From positions 110,257 through 174,256 of the forward strand of contig KV425618.1 of assembly GCA_001632425.1 (NCBI GenBank): a stretch of DNA of 64,000 nt, given 5' to 3'. How positions within the stretch are numbered: position 1 is the stretch's first letter; each line of letters begins with the position of its first letter. Of the stretch, positions 11,308-22,022 are shown piece after piece. Position numbers and translations under genes: made by a program. The notes below the pieces were generated by a model that did no database searches, was not told the DNA's origin, and saw only the letters and a program-made list of their open reading frames with translations. This DNA comes from Neolentinus lepideus HHB14362 ss-1. Its lineage: Eukaryota; Basidiomycota; Agaricomycetes; Gloeophyllales; Gloeophyllaceae.

Positions 11308-12420
11308 TCACAGGCTCATCTTCCCTCGTGTCTCGATCGGGAAGAAGCACATAGCAACAAAAGCGGCAAGAATGAGCGATCCAGCTGCCCACAAAGGTTC
11401 ATTTGGGTCTGCTCGACCAGCATTCACCGCAACAATGGGAGCGCAGCATTGGCAGAGATAGTGAAGAGAAACAAAAATATCGCGCTGATGAGCGTCGAGA
11501 AAGCGATGGTTTCCTTGCGCCCAATGTAGGGGATGTCAACATGTAGGCACCAAGGAAGGACCCTGGTACGCCAAGGACGGATTCGATTGCGTAGTTGCGG
11601 TAAGCCTCGTACGTCGTCTGTACCTTCCCAGTCTTTCCAGCGCGCTCGAAGTACTGGGGTAGGAAGACGTTAAAGAGCGGATATTCCATGCCAATAGTTC
11701 CCCAGCAGAACCATATCAAAGTAGCTAGACAAGATTTAGTCGGCCTCCGCACGCCATACGAAGGATGCTTACTTGATAATCCGATGTGCTTATTGGCAAA
11801 TAGATTCTATCCTTGGAGAAACGGGATAGGGATCTTCGTGTAATCTCGACATTTGAAAGTTTCGGTTGCTAGAGACTCTCCGACTGCCCTCCGATATCAT
11901 CCAGAAGAGCTTTGGTGAGCCACGTCTTGGACCCATTTTTATATGCAATCCCGTGGACAACCGCCACAGCTTCAGATTGTCTCCCGCGGGCGAGTGAAAT
12001 TTGGGCGTTCCGAAAAGATGGAACAGGAAAAGGCGGCGGATGAACATTGCGAAGGTCATTGCCCCCGTGCAGTATATGAAGTACCTCCAGCCTTGATTTG
12101 CTGGATAATTAGGGATAAATGCCCATGCAACTAGGGCCAGTCAGTATTCGAGTCAGCTGGAGAATAAACAAATCGCGAACTAACTTAGAGGCGCGACAAG
12201 CTGCCCAACTGACCACCATATGGAAAGTAGCGTTAGAAGATTGCCGGACACAAGGGGAAAAAACTCGAGGAGTACAGCCCCGTCAACAGGTAGGTTACCT
12301 CCTGCTCCCAACGCCATGGCACCAAAGAGGCCACACGCACCGATCCCATTGGGGGCTGCCCCAGCTGCAATGCGGAAGACTCTCGTGCTGTGACAGAGAG
12401 CTATTAGCATGACTCAAACT
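11308..12420 (-). pseudogene. MFS transporter pseudogene (sugar/metabolite permease type)
   Basis: Relic of a fungal major facilitator superfamily transporter. Reading from the 5' end it keeps GAMALGAGGNLPVDGAVLLE and NLLTLLSIWWSVGQLVAPL, then AWAFIPN and GWRYFIYCTGAMTF. A net -1 frameshift follows at about the PKF/SLARGRQ junction (near 12000). Then come QSEAVAVVHGIAYKNGSKTW, a TAG after GGQSESL, another shift near 11810, WFCWGTIGMEYPLFNVFLPQ, GVPGSFLGAYM and GRKETIAFSTL. It ends PIVAVN, then PLWAAGSLILAAFVAMCF and PIETRGKMSL, stop at 11308. Between the IFLFLFTISANAA helix and PIVAV the usual last transmembrane segments are missing, so an internal deletion is likely. The N-terminus beyond about 12420 is too degraded to place. 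Confidence 0.75.
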
Positions 12421-12589
12421 CCACGGATAGCATCTTCGGCTACGGTGTTGCAGAACTGACGACCACAGAAATCGAGTGGATTCAGATCGGGGGCTACGGA
12501 ATTTACATGTGTGAAAGTGAATCATCAACGCCGCACGACAGAGCATAGGCAGACACGACGGAGCAACGGGGAACAAAGATTGCGGACAG

Positions 12590-13564
12590 TCACCAGATGC
12601 TGGTATATTTCCAAAGTTCTTGCTCAACCGCCAGTTCCTCCTCATAACACCCGAAGATCTCGTCCATCATCCCCCTCCAAGGGGGGTACGATTCCTTGGC
12701 ATAGTACGACCTCGTCCATTCCCAGTACTGGGGAAACCACGACAGGCATGCCCAGTCAACTAGCCCTGTGAGGCGGCCATTCCCATCCACAAGGATGTTC
12801 TGCGGTGCGAAGTCGTTGTGGGTAAGGCAGATCAGATGAGTTTTAGAGTGAACAAGTCTTGCGAAGGCCTTGAGACGGTCCTGTTCCTTCAACACCAGTC
12901 TATCTGTGAGCCACTGATAGAAATCCGCCTCTGTCTCGAATGGCCCAACTCTATCCACGCATACGCGATAACACAGCACAGCACCTCCGTCCACTGCACA
13001 GATCTTGGGTCCCGTCTGAGGAGGCGGGATTGAGCGCATTTGATCAAAGAGCTGCTTCAAATCAGAGGCGAGCATTGACCGTTGTTCCGGCGACATATCC
13101 CATAGACGGCCCTCCAGCGGTTCTCCAGGCAAGCGTGTCATGACTATGAACATGCCACCCGGATACCGCGGATATGGAATTGCATCTATCAGGGATGGTA
13201 CCGGTCCCTGCACACGCTGCGATATGAAGCGTAATGCGTTTGCTTCATGCACGTCTACGGCGCGTCCTGCCTTCGCATAAAGATTGAAAGGCAAGCGGAA
13301 GCAGCTGGGAGATGTGGTTGGACCATAGAGACGGAGTCCTATACGCACGAGGAGTTTATACGCATAAAGCCGGACATTTTGAGGAAAGAGCAGCCATATA
13401 TTAAGCAGGATGCCCATGGCCTCCGGATCCCCAGGTTGCAGCACGCGTTCAGGTTTCAAGGTTGTCTGAAGCGACTGGTTCGCCGTGGCTGAGCGCTGAG
13501 CGCTGCCAGTGAGCAGTCTATAGCTATAAGTATCATCGCGAAGGAATTGCCTCCGCGAGGCCAC
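12590..13564 (-). CDS. APH-family phosphotransferase-like protein
   Basis: Protein-kinase-like fold of the aminoglycoside phosphotransferase (APH) type; in fungi such proteins phosphorylate unknown small molecules. One uninterrupted frame of 324 codons. The catalytic loop THNDFAPQNILVDG lies near residue 245, and the metal-binding segment GLVDWACLSWFPQYWEW near residue 262, both in the order expected for APH. The N-lobe has a run with KAGRAVDVHEANALRFI, where the Glu would pair with the ATP-binding Lys. PGGMFIVMTRLPGEPL forms the hinge-like part. It is the only intact-looking gene between the dead dehydrogenase and 18 kb. A short upstream exon is possible but not needed. Substrate unknown; resistance to an antibiotic should not be assumed. 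Confidence 0.75.
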   Translation of the reverse strand: MASRRQFLRDDTYSYRLLTGSAQRSATANQSLQTTLKPERVLQPGDPEAMGILLNIWLLFPQNVRLYAYKLLVRIGLRLYGPTTSPSCFRLPFNLYAKAGRAVDVHEANALRFISQRVQGPVPSLIDAIPYPRYPGGMFIVMTRLPGEPLEGRLWDMSPEQRSMLASDLKQLFDQMRSIPPPQTGPKICAVDGGAVLCYRVCVDRVGPFETEADFYQWLTDRLVLKEQDRLKAFARLVHSKTHLICLTHNDFAPQNILVDGNGRLTGLVDWACLSWFPQYWEWTRSYYAKESYPPWRGMMDEIFGCYEEELAVEQELWKYTSIW

Positions 13565-14951
13565 GTTTCCGGGACAACCGGCCCATATATACCATTTCCT
13601 CCACCGTAAACACCCACGATGCGACTACCAGGCCGAAAGTCACCGTTATTCTGTCTAGATACCATAGGCCTCACAGGTTTTAGAGCGAAATTTATTCGCG
13701 ATCTTGGATGAGCATGCTGGACAGCTGCACGTCCACTTACAGTAGTTCGACGGGCCTTTCCGGGAGTTCCTCCAGCAATTACTTATCCGGAAGAAAACCT
13801 GCGAATGTGGAGCCTGAGGCCTTGAGGTCGGAAGTTACACCGGCCTTGGTGCGCCGCTCACAAGTAGGTTGATATGTCTGGTTGGCTCGGAGCCAATGAG
13901 AAGGTAGAGTTGAGGAACAGTCTTCCCTTGGACGGATCCGGAGTTTCCTTGTTCCTACTAATCCCTACGTTTATGCGTCTTCCGAGGAAATTATGGTGCT
14001 TACTGCCATTGTCTAGGACATAGGCGAAACGGACGTTGAGATCTTGGGAAGGTTTACACCCAAGTGAGTCATGATGGGCGGAACCGACCTGTGATTTAAG
14101 CATGTGTAAGTTATCCCACTGGCAAGGACCTTTCCCAGCCACGAATTTCGTATACTATAATGACTCGTTATTCTGCACAGCATGATCTCCGAATTGGTGA
14201 CAACACTTATTATTGTCGCAGCCCCTACAGGCCGCTGCTCTGATCATGGCTCAAGAAGAGCTCAGAAGTATGGAAGGGTTATTATTCGCGATGGGAATTC
14301 TGGGCCTTTTCGCAAGATGGGCGCTCGAATTCGGCTTCTGCGACTGAAGGTCCCACCATTCTGCTCCATGCCCCCTCCCCGGAATAGGTAGATTCTTGTG
14401 TCCTCCCGTCGGTCAGCCTTCAGTCGGTAATGTCTTCTCGATGGTCTCGTCCTTCGGATGGTAGGAGCATTCACATGTTGTTCACTCGCTAGAAGGTGAT
14501 GTGGAGACTCTGTGATATTCCCTGTCACCGCTCAGTTAGCTCGTCTTCGAAAGGGAGTTTCCGCTGACCGCTACGCCCGAATCTCCGTTGACAACTTGAT
14601 ACGCTCAGACGATTGACCGAAAATTGCCATGATAAATCGAGTCAATAGCCGCTATGCACGAGTCGGTTGCCCAGGGTCCAGACGGACACATTCACAAAAA
14701 GGAAGGGGAGCCTTGGGATGAAGCCCTTATTCCTTGAATAGCTAGACACGCATGAAATTCAGTAAGGTTTGGTCCCGTCTGATATTCACAACGCAGCGCT
14801 TACGCCGGTCACCCCCCTTTCTACCGTATATAAGCCCATCTGGAGCTGAACATAGTTCAGTCAGTCAAATACTCTCCTAGCCACCCGATACTGGTACGCC
14901 CCAACTGCCCTTCCAGCGTACATATGATATATTCATCCGTTCTCACCACAG
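13565..14951. other. Intergenic stretch, no gene seen
   Basis: About 1.4 kb with only scattered short frames. The last 130 bases act as promoter for the small gene at 14952 (TATA-like site listed separately). No repeat or RNA gene recognised. Confidence 0.35.
14827..14834 (+). promoter_or_regulatory. TATA-like box
   Basis: TATATAAG, 118 bp upstream of the ATG at 14952, in a C/T-rich context typical of basidiomycete promoters. Confidence 0.4.
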
Positions 14952-15494
14952 ATGTCGGTCATCGAAACCAACGCAATTTACATGATCGCTTTCTACAGGC
15001 CCTCTCCTCCCTGAGAGATTTTTCACTACGGCGTGTTTATTAGGACTAAGCATGATGACGGTATTTTATACCACGTCACCCAGACCCCAGGATGGATTTT
15101 CCAAGCGAAGCCCTCTGACCCAATCACGTCCATTTCAGCCGTAGCCCTCGCGAAGATCGGCATGGTAGATGACGATGACAACGCTAATCAAAACGCCTTG
15201 GCCAAAATATTCAAAGATGTACCTATGCTACAGTCGGCTCGATGCGCCCCCGGAGAGGAGTGGGCCTGCAACCACTGGGTCTGCGATGCGGTCGCCCTGC
15301 TAGCTAAGAAAGGTCAGCTCTAGCTTTGGGATATCTTCCCATACCTCATTGATAGCCCTTCAATTGCAGGATGGGCTCAGGTCCGTGATGCTGATAAAGC
15401 CTTGAAACGTTTCAAAGAAGCTGCGTTGCCTTACCGTGACCTTCGTGCACAGGGCAGAGGTTCTTGCAAGGTCGTCAATGTGGACCTGGCTTGA
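14952..15494 (+). pseudogene. Small conserved basidiomycete gene with an in-frame TGA at codon 21
   Basis: Two exons, 14952-15312 and 15370-15494, joined by a 57-nt GT..AG intron, give 162 codons. After MSVIETNAIYMIAFYRPSPP comes TGA (15012-15014), then EIFHYGVFIRTKHDDGILYH in the same frame. The body resembles a mushroom family I know only as hypothetical proteins: VTQTPGWIFQAKPSD, then EEWACNHWVCDAVALLAKKG, then GWAQVRDADKALKRFKEAAL, ending SCKVVNVDLA. The conserved Cys-His pair in CNHW and the leading YH/HYG suggest a papain- or PPPDE-like fold, but that is a guess. A single substitution would restore the frame, so this is either a very young pseudogene or a sequence error. Confidence 0.6.
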
Positions 15495-17543
15495 CTGAGA
15501 CTACATCGTAGCAAGTAGAGATCGTGCTTTCTGAATAAAGGAACGAGATTGTAGAACAACGCATAACAATGTGATACTTGCGACATGATCGAAGACCTCA
15601 TCAAAGGTATACCATGTCACCCGTGTCTTACGGCCTACTACTAAGGTACCTGCTAGGGACCTCAGGCCTAGGTGCCGGAGTTGCCATCAGCGTTTAAGTT
15701 GTTTTGTCAAGCATCTCTCAGGAGCGTGCTCGGGCAGTTGATGGTTACGGTCAGTGGTTTCTGCAGGGTACCGGGACTTGTAGAGCTATGTTTCATAGTA
15801 TACAGCTAGTGCCACCAATAGACGTCGTTTCGTAATAATATATGCATGCTCTCTCTACTGCCGCGCATAACAGTAGAACGAGGAATCGGCGTGAATATGA
15901 GGATATAGCCACGTGGACCAAAACGAGATATCATCGGGTGATGGTGGCAGTGTCATTATCAGGAAACTTTACGCCACAACTGAATGCAAATCTTACATTT
16001 GATACTTTCCGATGTTTGTGTGGAATAACTTCACTGATACTGAATCCAGAAAAGGGACTATCATGACCAGGTGTGGCGAGCTGTCTCCCAACGCAGGTCG
16101 GTATTTCCAATATTGCGGTGCCTCCACTACCCTCGGATCCATAATAACTAGTGTCGTAGTGCTGTTATCCAAACGGCACTCGAAACCTACAAATCACACA
16201 ATCTGCTGTCATATTTACAACATCCAAAGGAAGCTGAGGTATGCCTCAGTCTAACATCTTTCCTTTACCTGAAGACGATCGCTACATCAGGGCCTTTACT
16301 CTCCAACCACGCTTTCCATATGTTTCGATACCTGGGAGACCACTGTGTCCTCTGATCGTACAAACTGAAGACCTCTTTATCCGACAGCATACGCGAGATT
16401 CGGTATATCTGCTGGCGGTCACGGCTACTGTAGTTTCTTATCTGTGCTTTTGCTTCTATGAGCGTAGGATGCAACTGAGTAGATGGATCACATATGAATC
16501 AGTGAACGACAATGGCATTATAGCATTACGTACTGGTCCTCGGAATACCATGCGATGCCATTTGCAGAAGGCCTTGGGAGACAGGAGATACTCCGTTGCT
16601 TCTGGGTCATCATTAGCAGTCCCATTGCGGATGCGGATTAGCGGCGGTAGCAGCGGGGTATAGTATACGACAAGCGGAATCTCCGAGAGTGTCCCTAAAA
16701 TACCGGCGCTGCCATCTGGGTTGGTAAAACGACCGTTTGCTCCTGGTATCCCAAAAGATCTCTGAAGACGGGACGATGATTTCCAATATTGTGCCTCTTT
16801 ATCGCGGTCTTGATACTTGGAGTAAGCCGTAACGTTCTCGGAGGTGGAGTACCAAATCTTGAATCGCCTTGATACGCAGGCCAAAAATCGTTGGCCACAA
16901 ACTTGAAGGTTGTGTCTAACTCCGCGTAGAAGAAGCGGCCAGCCCGTAGCTAGAAGCCAGAGTAGAAGACGATGTGTGCCACGGCTTGCGAGCGCAGCGG
17001 AGAGTTGTGTCGACTAAGGGATCGGTCCAAAAATTAGAGAGGATTGGCTGACAAGCTTTCCCGAGATGTGGCTTACACGCTGAATCGTGTACATCTTAAG
17101 GAAAAGGGCTCGAAAGATGCTAGTGGACTAGTCCAGGTGTAGTTCTGGGTGCTGTTGAGGAGGCTTGCGTCGATCATAGTCTAGACGTGGAAGAGAAGAC
17201 TGTAGAGTATGAGCACAGACATACGGCGGAGACGCCTCGAAGCTTGAGCACCGAGGCCACGAGGTGAACGCATGTCGTCCAACGGATGTGATTCAGGCGC
17301 TCTATTGATCCGATTCAAGATGCTCAGCTAGAATGGGCTTGGATTCAGAGAAACTTGCATGTGTGGTTAACACCCCACTGGCAGCTATGTGATCCAGTAA
17401 TACTGTACTTGACTTTCGACTCGCGACGGAGACCTGAGCTGTTGATGTATCGCCACCACGTGCACTCTTCCTATTAGAGCCCGCGCCACAAATCACTCCT
17501 TTCGACAGTACACGAACAATGATCTCGACGGACTTCCAACTGG
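15495..17543. other. Stretch with one unclassified coding-like fragment
   Basis: About 2 kb. On the minus strand, roughly 16884-16456, a frame reads VTAYSKYQDRDKEAQYWKS, FGIPGANGRFTNPDGSAG and EIPLVVYYTPLLPPLIRI. These look like real protein, with overlapping extension in another frame upstream (ANDFWPAYQGDSRFGT). I cannot name the family, and no complete exon chain or start was found. The rest shows nothing. Confidence 0.35.
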
Positions 17544-18262
17544 TTGTACGGAAGCTCATCCCCATGTGTGGCTCCAGACGGTTGTACCGTCTTCGGCGGG
17601 GTCGTCGTAGCATTTATATTCGTCTTTTTTGTCTGTCACGGGTATGTTCTTTCGTGTATATATCTGAACGTTCAAAAAGTACTTCAGAGGCTAATCGTCG
17701 ACTGGTACATGCTGGTTAGCCACATTATAGGGCTACAGAGCGGAGATTTTACCTCTCAATATTCGGTCTGATTATGTGCGAGTAGTCGTCTTACAGCGCG
17801 CCGTTTGCACATACACATGATCACTCTAGTCTAGGACTTGGCTTTTCCGTGACATGTGTTTGTTAAGTATCTTATGTCACAGGGCAATGCCAGACTAATC
17901 ACAGGCCCCTTCAGGTTCTTCAATTTCGTCGTCGTCGAGTGGACACCGACTGCTATTTAGAACGTAAGTCCTAATATCACTATATCCTCACAGTTACTGA
18001 TGCTACAAATTCTCCCGACTCAGCCATTTGAAACGCAGATGATCATGTCATCCTGGTGATCTTCAAGGTTGCCATGATCTCTGTATTCTACTTATACGCA
18101 CCGGAGACGCGTGGCAAGACATTTGAGGAGATGGACTTCTACTTCGCCACTGAGTTCGGGGCTCAAGCTATCCTAGATGCTATACAAACACATCGCAGAG
18201 GCACCCAGAAGGACAGCGCGACGGAGGTGGAGGTGAGCGAGAAGCGGGCCGTGTCCGAGTGA
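17544..18262 (+). pseudogene. C-terminal remnant of an MFS sugar transporter
   Basis: The last piece (about 18049-18262) reads VFYLYAPETRGKTFEEMDFY, the conserved C-terminal PETRGKTLEE signature of fungal sugar porters, followed by a charged tail and stop. Upstream, broken pieces of the final membrane helices appear (GVVVAFIFVFFVCHGY near 17600; FFNFVVVEWTPTAI then stop near 17965). Stops and missing segments interrupt them, and the first three quarters of the family's usual length is absent. This is a truncated relic. Confidence 0.6.
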
Positions 18263-18606
18263 GAATAGTGTCGAATGATTTGGCTCTTGTACGTTATTTA
18301 CGACCTTGAAATGCCATAGAATGCCATGTATCTCAAGTTTCAGGACGATACATTCTATATCTCAACTCTTGAGTCACCCGAGCGATGCTCAGGTAAATAG
18401 ACGCCGTTGGCCATGGGTCTAACTGTTTTTCATTCGCAACTCAGTCACATGAAATTGCAATCGACAAGTACAGAATTTCAACCAGCTCCTGTTAAGATTG
18501 AGACGTGATTCATACACGTGACTGGCAGGTACATACTACACTCCACAGATATAAATACATCAACTCCTAGTAGCACTGAGAAAGCAGACTGCATTATAGT
18601 GGACGA

Positions 18607-19617
18607 TCAAGAGGCGGAAGAGCCGGGGCCCATGGCCGTTTCAGCGCCCTTGTTCAAGTTCATCCGCTTAACGAGCTCGGGCAGGACGTCGCGCATGCCC
18701 GGCGTACCACCCAGCATCGCGCGCCAATTGATGTCATTCATACCTAGCACTGAAAACGACCTGGCGGGTTCGTAGTCGTACAGGAAGCCCTGCTGTTTGC
18801 CTTGGTTGTGATCAGACATGAGCAACGTGTTAATGTCGATGTTGCCGTGCACTTCGCCCGAATCGGCGAGGGCTTTGTGGGCTGAAGAGATCATGTTAAT
18901 TACGGGGAGAAGCGACTCAGGGGAAATCTTACCCAAAAGGGAGTCCTTAAAACTCTGGAGCATATCCCGCGTACTTTTGAACGACTGAACAGAGGTGAGA
19001 ATGAGGTTCTCCGGTAGCCGATAGAGGATGTCAGATTTTTTAAAGGTGTTCTTCGCCGCTGCTTCCACCTTCAACTTGCTCTTAGGGCCTTTCCCGACAT
19101 CCTTCTCTTTCTTTGGGAGCTGCGACAGAGCTTGGGAACTAATCGTTTGCTCCCCCATAATGTCGAATAGTCTGATATTGTCGCCCTCGTCGATGTAAAG
19201 GGCTGTGTGGTGGATGTTATCGGACAAGCCGACATTCGTGAGATGGCGGTAACAGGAAGAGAAGTCGCGTAGAGGCGTCAAAATTTCGGGAAGCTCATGA
19301 TCGTCAGGATCGTCCAGACTGACGACTTCAATCCCAGAGAAAGGGTTTTCTAACTCGTAGGACACGAGATGCTCCCTCTGCGTATACTTGCGCGACATCT
19401 TAGCTTCATCCAGATCAAAGTCTTCTTCAAGTGGCTCCGGAGGGTGGGTGCTCGTCAGCTGGATGTTGACGAACGGCGTCTCCGTATTGCTCGTCAGGAC
19501 ACGACTCATACCCCGCGTGTTATGTCGCTCTCGTTTGAGACGAGCGGCTTCTTCGCGAGCACGAGCTTGCTCCTCTTTCGTAACAGAGGCCGAAGTGGAT
19601 GCAGCCTTCGAGGTCAT
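18607..19617 (-). CDS. Degenerate protein-kinase-like protein, copy 1
   Basis: Intronless, 336 residues from the Met at 19617; an in-frame Met at 19728 is less likely. The N-terminus is a charged helix (SVTKEEQARAREEAARLKRE). The C-terminal third has a kinase-like catalytic core in degenerate form: SAHKALADSGEVHGNIDINT, then GFLYDYEPARSF. Here HGN stands where kinases have HRD/HGD and DYE where they have DFG, so the catalytic Asp appears lost. A basic KKEKDVGKGPKSKLK stretch lies in the middle. The gene at 43587 has the same layout and shared motifs (FDxxGE, HGxxxxNT, GFLxDYEPAR), so the two are paralogues. It is probably a pseudokinase or a distant FunK1-type relative. Function unknown. Confidence 0.65.
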   Translation of the reverse strand: MTSKAASTSASVTKEEQARAREEAARLKRERHNTRGMSRVLTSNTETPFVNIQLTSTHPPEPLEEDFDLDEAKMSRKYTQREHLVSYELENPFSGIEVVSLDDPDDHELPEILTPLRDFSSCYRHLTNVGLSDNIHHTALYIDEGDNIRLFDIMGEQTISSQALSQLPKKEKDVGKGPKSKLKVEAAAKNTFKKSDILYRLPENLILTSVQSFKSTRDMLQSFKDSLLGKISPESLLPVINMISSAHKALADSGEVHGNIDINTLLMSDHNQGKQQGFLYDYEPARSFSVLGMNDINWRAMLGGTPGMRDVLPELVKRMNLNKGAETAMGPGSSAS

Positions 19618-19958
19618 GGCGGTCGAGAAAGAAGAAGATATTTGAGGTGTGGCACAATCGAGTTTTATACAAGGTTCGTGCACGTGTCGAGAACCAGGAC
19701 ACAGCCACATCCTGCCACAACCGATCAAGACATGACATCGGAATCAAACGCGGGCGTCAAATGCGGCTGAGGAAGACGTTATCACTTCAATAACTTTCAT
19801 TGTATGATTGAGACAAAATTATAGAAATACAGAGATGGGCACAGGTGAAGGTAGCATATATAAAAGGTAGGCATAGATCATAATACGATAGCGCATAGAG
19901 TGGTATGTTAAAGAGACAGTCCGTAAATACATAGAAGCGTATATCTCGCCATTGTTCT

Positions 19959-20003
19959 GGAGGAGGAGGAGGAGGAGGAGGAGGTGGTGGTGGTGGTGGT
20001 GGT
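19959..20003. repeat. Compound microsatellite (GGA)n-(GGT)n
   Basis: About eight GGA units followed directly by six GGT units, in the gap between two convergent 3' ends. Confidence 0.95.
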
Positions 20004-20063
20004 AGATGTATTGCTTGAAACGCGTTTGCATGTTTGCATGGGGAAAGGAGCCGGAAAGTAGGT

Positions 20064-20992
20064 TTAGAACATGTTGGCCACCCCGGTCTCGCTCATGGCG
20101 ACGGTAATTATTCTTGGAGTCGTCGTTGTCTTCCTGGACTTAAGCTGTTCAAGAGTAGGAACATAGGCCTGATCGGTAAGAGCGGTCTCGTAGAGGGAGA
20201 CCTCGGGGGTACAGGCAAGTACCTGCTCCTCGAAGATAATGGTCGGCTGTTGAAGCGCCATGTCATCGTCATCCAGAGCGTCGGCGAGGTCGGCAAGGTT
20301 GATCATAGAAGAGGAGTGAGACAGCCCAAGAGAGTTTTCGACAAGCGGCATAGAAGCTGGAGCATCAGGCGTATGGGAGGTCATGTAGCTGCTTCCCATC
20401 GGTTGGTAGGCCCACGGGCAAAGCAGGCGGGTATCGTAGACAGTCTCACCCTTGCTCATAATATCGCGGTGCTTCCGAATGGCACGATCGACAGATAGAC
20501 GAATAGTGGCACCAGAGGGCTTGGTCAGGAAGATGGTAGGAGTAAACGGGAGAGGAACGACATCGCCAGAAGCATCGACAAGAGTGATGACAGGTACAGG
20601 CAGATCGAAAGAGGGACCAACGGCAAGCCGGTGCTTGCCTCCATAGAAGGCGTACGAACGGGGCCGGCCAAAAGTGCGGAAGAGAGAATTAGACTTGTTG
20701 CTCTGGAAAGACTTGCGGATGGAGTGGGTCCGGTTGAGAAGATTGGGGCTAGGAATCGCAGGACCGGCGGCAATAGAGACATTGGTATATGTAAGCGTCG
20801 CTGCGGGGAGCGGCAGTGAGACACCAGAAGGGTTCGTGAGGGTGAGCTGGGGTCGTTTCTGCGGGGAAAATATTTACGAGAGGTCCCATCGCAGTGTGAT
20901 CACACTCACCTCTTCCTTTGGGGACGCTTGTTTACCCTTGACACAATATTCATTCTCTTTCTTTGGGCAAAACTAGTTCGAAGGTCAGCCAT
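20064..20992 (-). CDS. Hypothetical protein, 283 residues
   Basis: Family not recognised. Two exons, 20992-20936 and 20858-20064, joined by a 77-nt intron; only the donor at 20935 keeps the long exon in frame with the first ATG. The N-terminus is basic (MADLRTSFAQRKRMNIVSRK). The middle has a beta-rich pattern (LTLTNPSGVSLPLPAATLTY; FDLPVPVITLVDASGDVVPL) and a basic patch HSIRKSFQSNKSN. The second half is acidic and Ser-rich (LADLADALDDDDMAL). The end is VAMSETGVANMF. No signal peptide or membrane helix. Good codon periodicity and a clean intron support a real gene. Confidence 0.55.
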
Positions 20993-22022
20993 TGCAATAA
21001 TGCCCGGTTGACTATCTTAGACCCACCCATATAGACATATGTCTGCCGCGTTGAAAAGCAGAGGTGGGCTGGATGATGTATATCGAGAGAATTACACCGT
21101 AGTGGAGAGCAACGGCCATAGCACCGACAATAGACAAGGCAAGAATGGCATATGCAATTAAGAATAGCGCTAGAACTTGAAGGAGCTCATAAATGAAGAA
21201 CGCCATGAACGCCATCGGCAGACGAGAAACAAGTACGGAGTTTCTTGACCTAGATGGAAGACAAAGAGAGAGCCTGAAGAGCATAGGGAACGAGGAGAGA
21301 GATATTTTGTACACCGCCCTGGTTTGAGACATAGCAGGCACCCGAAGGCGTCCGTCGGATGTCTACGACGACTCTGAAGTCATAGCAGCTGGATTTAAAA
21401 CTCTTGACGGGCTCCATTCCGAACTGATATGACAAAACGACATAGCGGCCTGTGCGATGGAGTTTTCGATTCAGAGGGCGCAGAGGAATGGAGCACTTGA
21501 CCTTCCTCGGTTTTCTGCGAGCAATGCCAATCAATGTAAACTGGACACTTCGGAACGGAGAGAAGGAATATTCCAGCATGATGGTACAGGCCCGATGATC
21601 TTAAGTAACATCAAGAGTCAGACTTACTGCGATCTCAGCGTTCGGGAACAAAAGCCTAGGCCGGTAACTTACTGCCAGTGGTAACTTAATAGGCCCCAAG
21701 GGTATTATTTACCTATGTAATACTAACAGTAAGTTACCTGTTCAGTAATTACAGTAAAAAAGTAAACAAAATGATAAATAAGCCGCTCCAACCTGCCTGA
21801 TGGTATGTTTTCAGACATATCATCTCTTTCACTTGGTCTCCTTCGCCGTCTACTTTAATTGCTTCTTTGACCTCTATTCCGTGCCCTGCTTACACTCGTT
21901 TCTAACTTCGAACGCTCTCGGTCGGCGTCCCACAGTCCGACACGTTGCATCCTCTTCTGTTCTACCGCATGTGCTAATGTGGTCGAACTAAGCCAGATTT
22001 ACGCCGTGTAGCAAGGAATACT
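20993..22022. other. Intergenic stretch with a weak hydrophobic ORF
   Basis: A minus-strand frame at 21341-21012 contains two hydrophobic stretches (AFFIYELLQVLALFLIAYAI and LSIVGAMAVALHYGVILSIY). It has no start context or homologous motif, so it is not called. From 21660 the sequence becomes A/T-rich and holds a short inverted repeat (separate entry). Confidence 0.3.
21663..21738. repeat. 76-bp element with perfect 12-bp inverted ends
   Basis: GGTAACTTACTG at 21663-21674 and its exact complement CAGTAAGTTACC at 21727-21738. A further GGTAACTTA lies at 21680. It could be a mini-MITE, or a hairpin in the 5' region of the SH3/RA gene. Confidence 0.6.

Noticed and set aside
21012..21341. Hydrophobic minus-strand ORF resembling a small membrane protein
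   Set aside because: No paralogue, intron or promoter evidence; kept only as a note in the intergenic entry.
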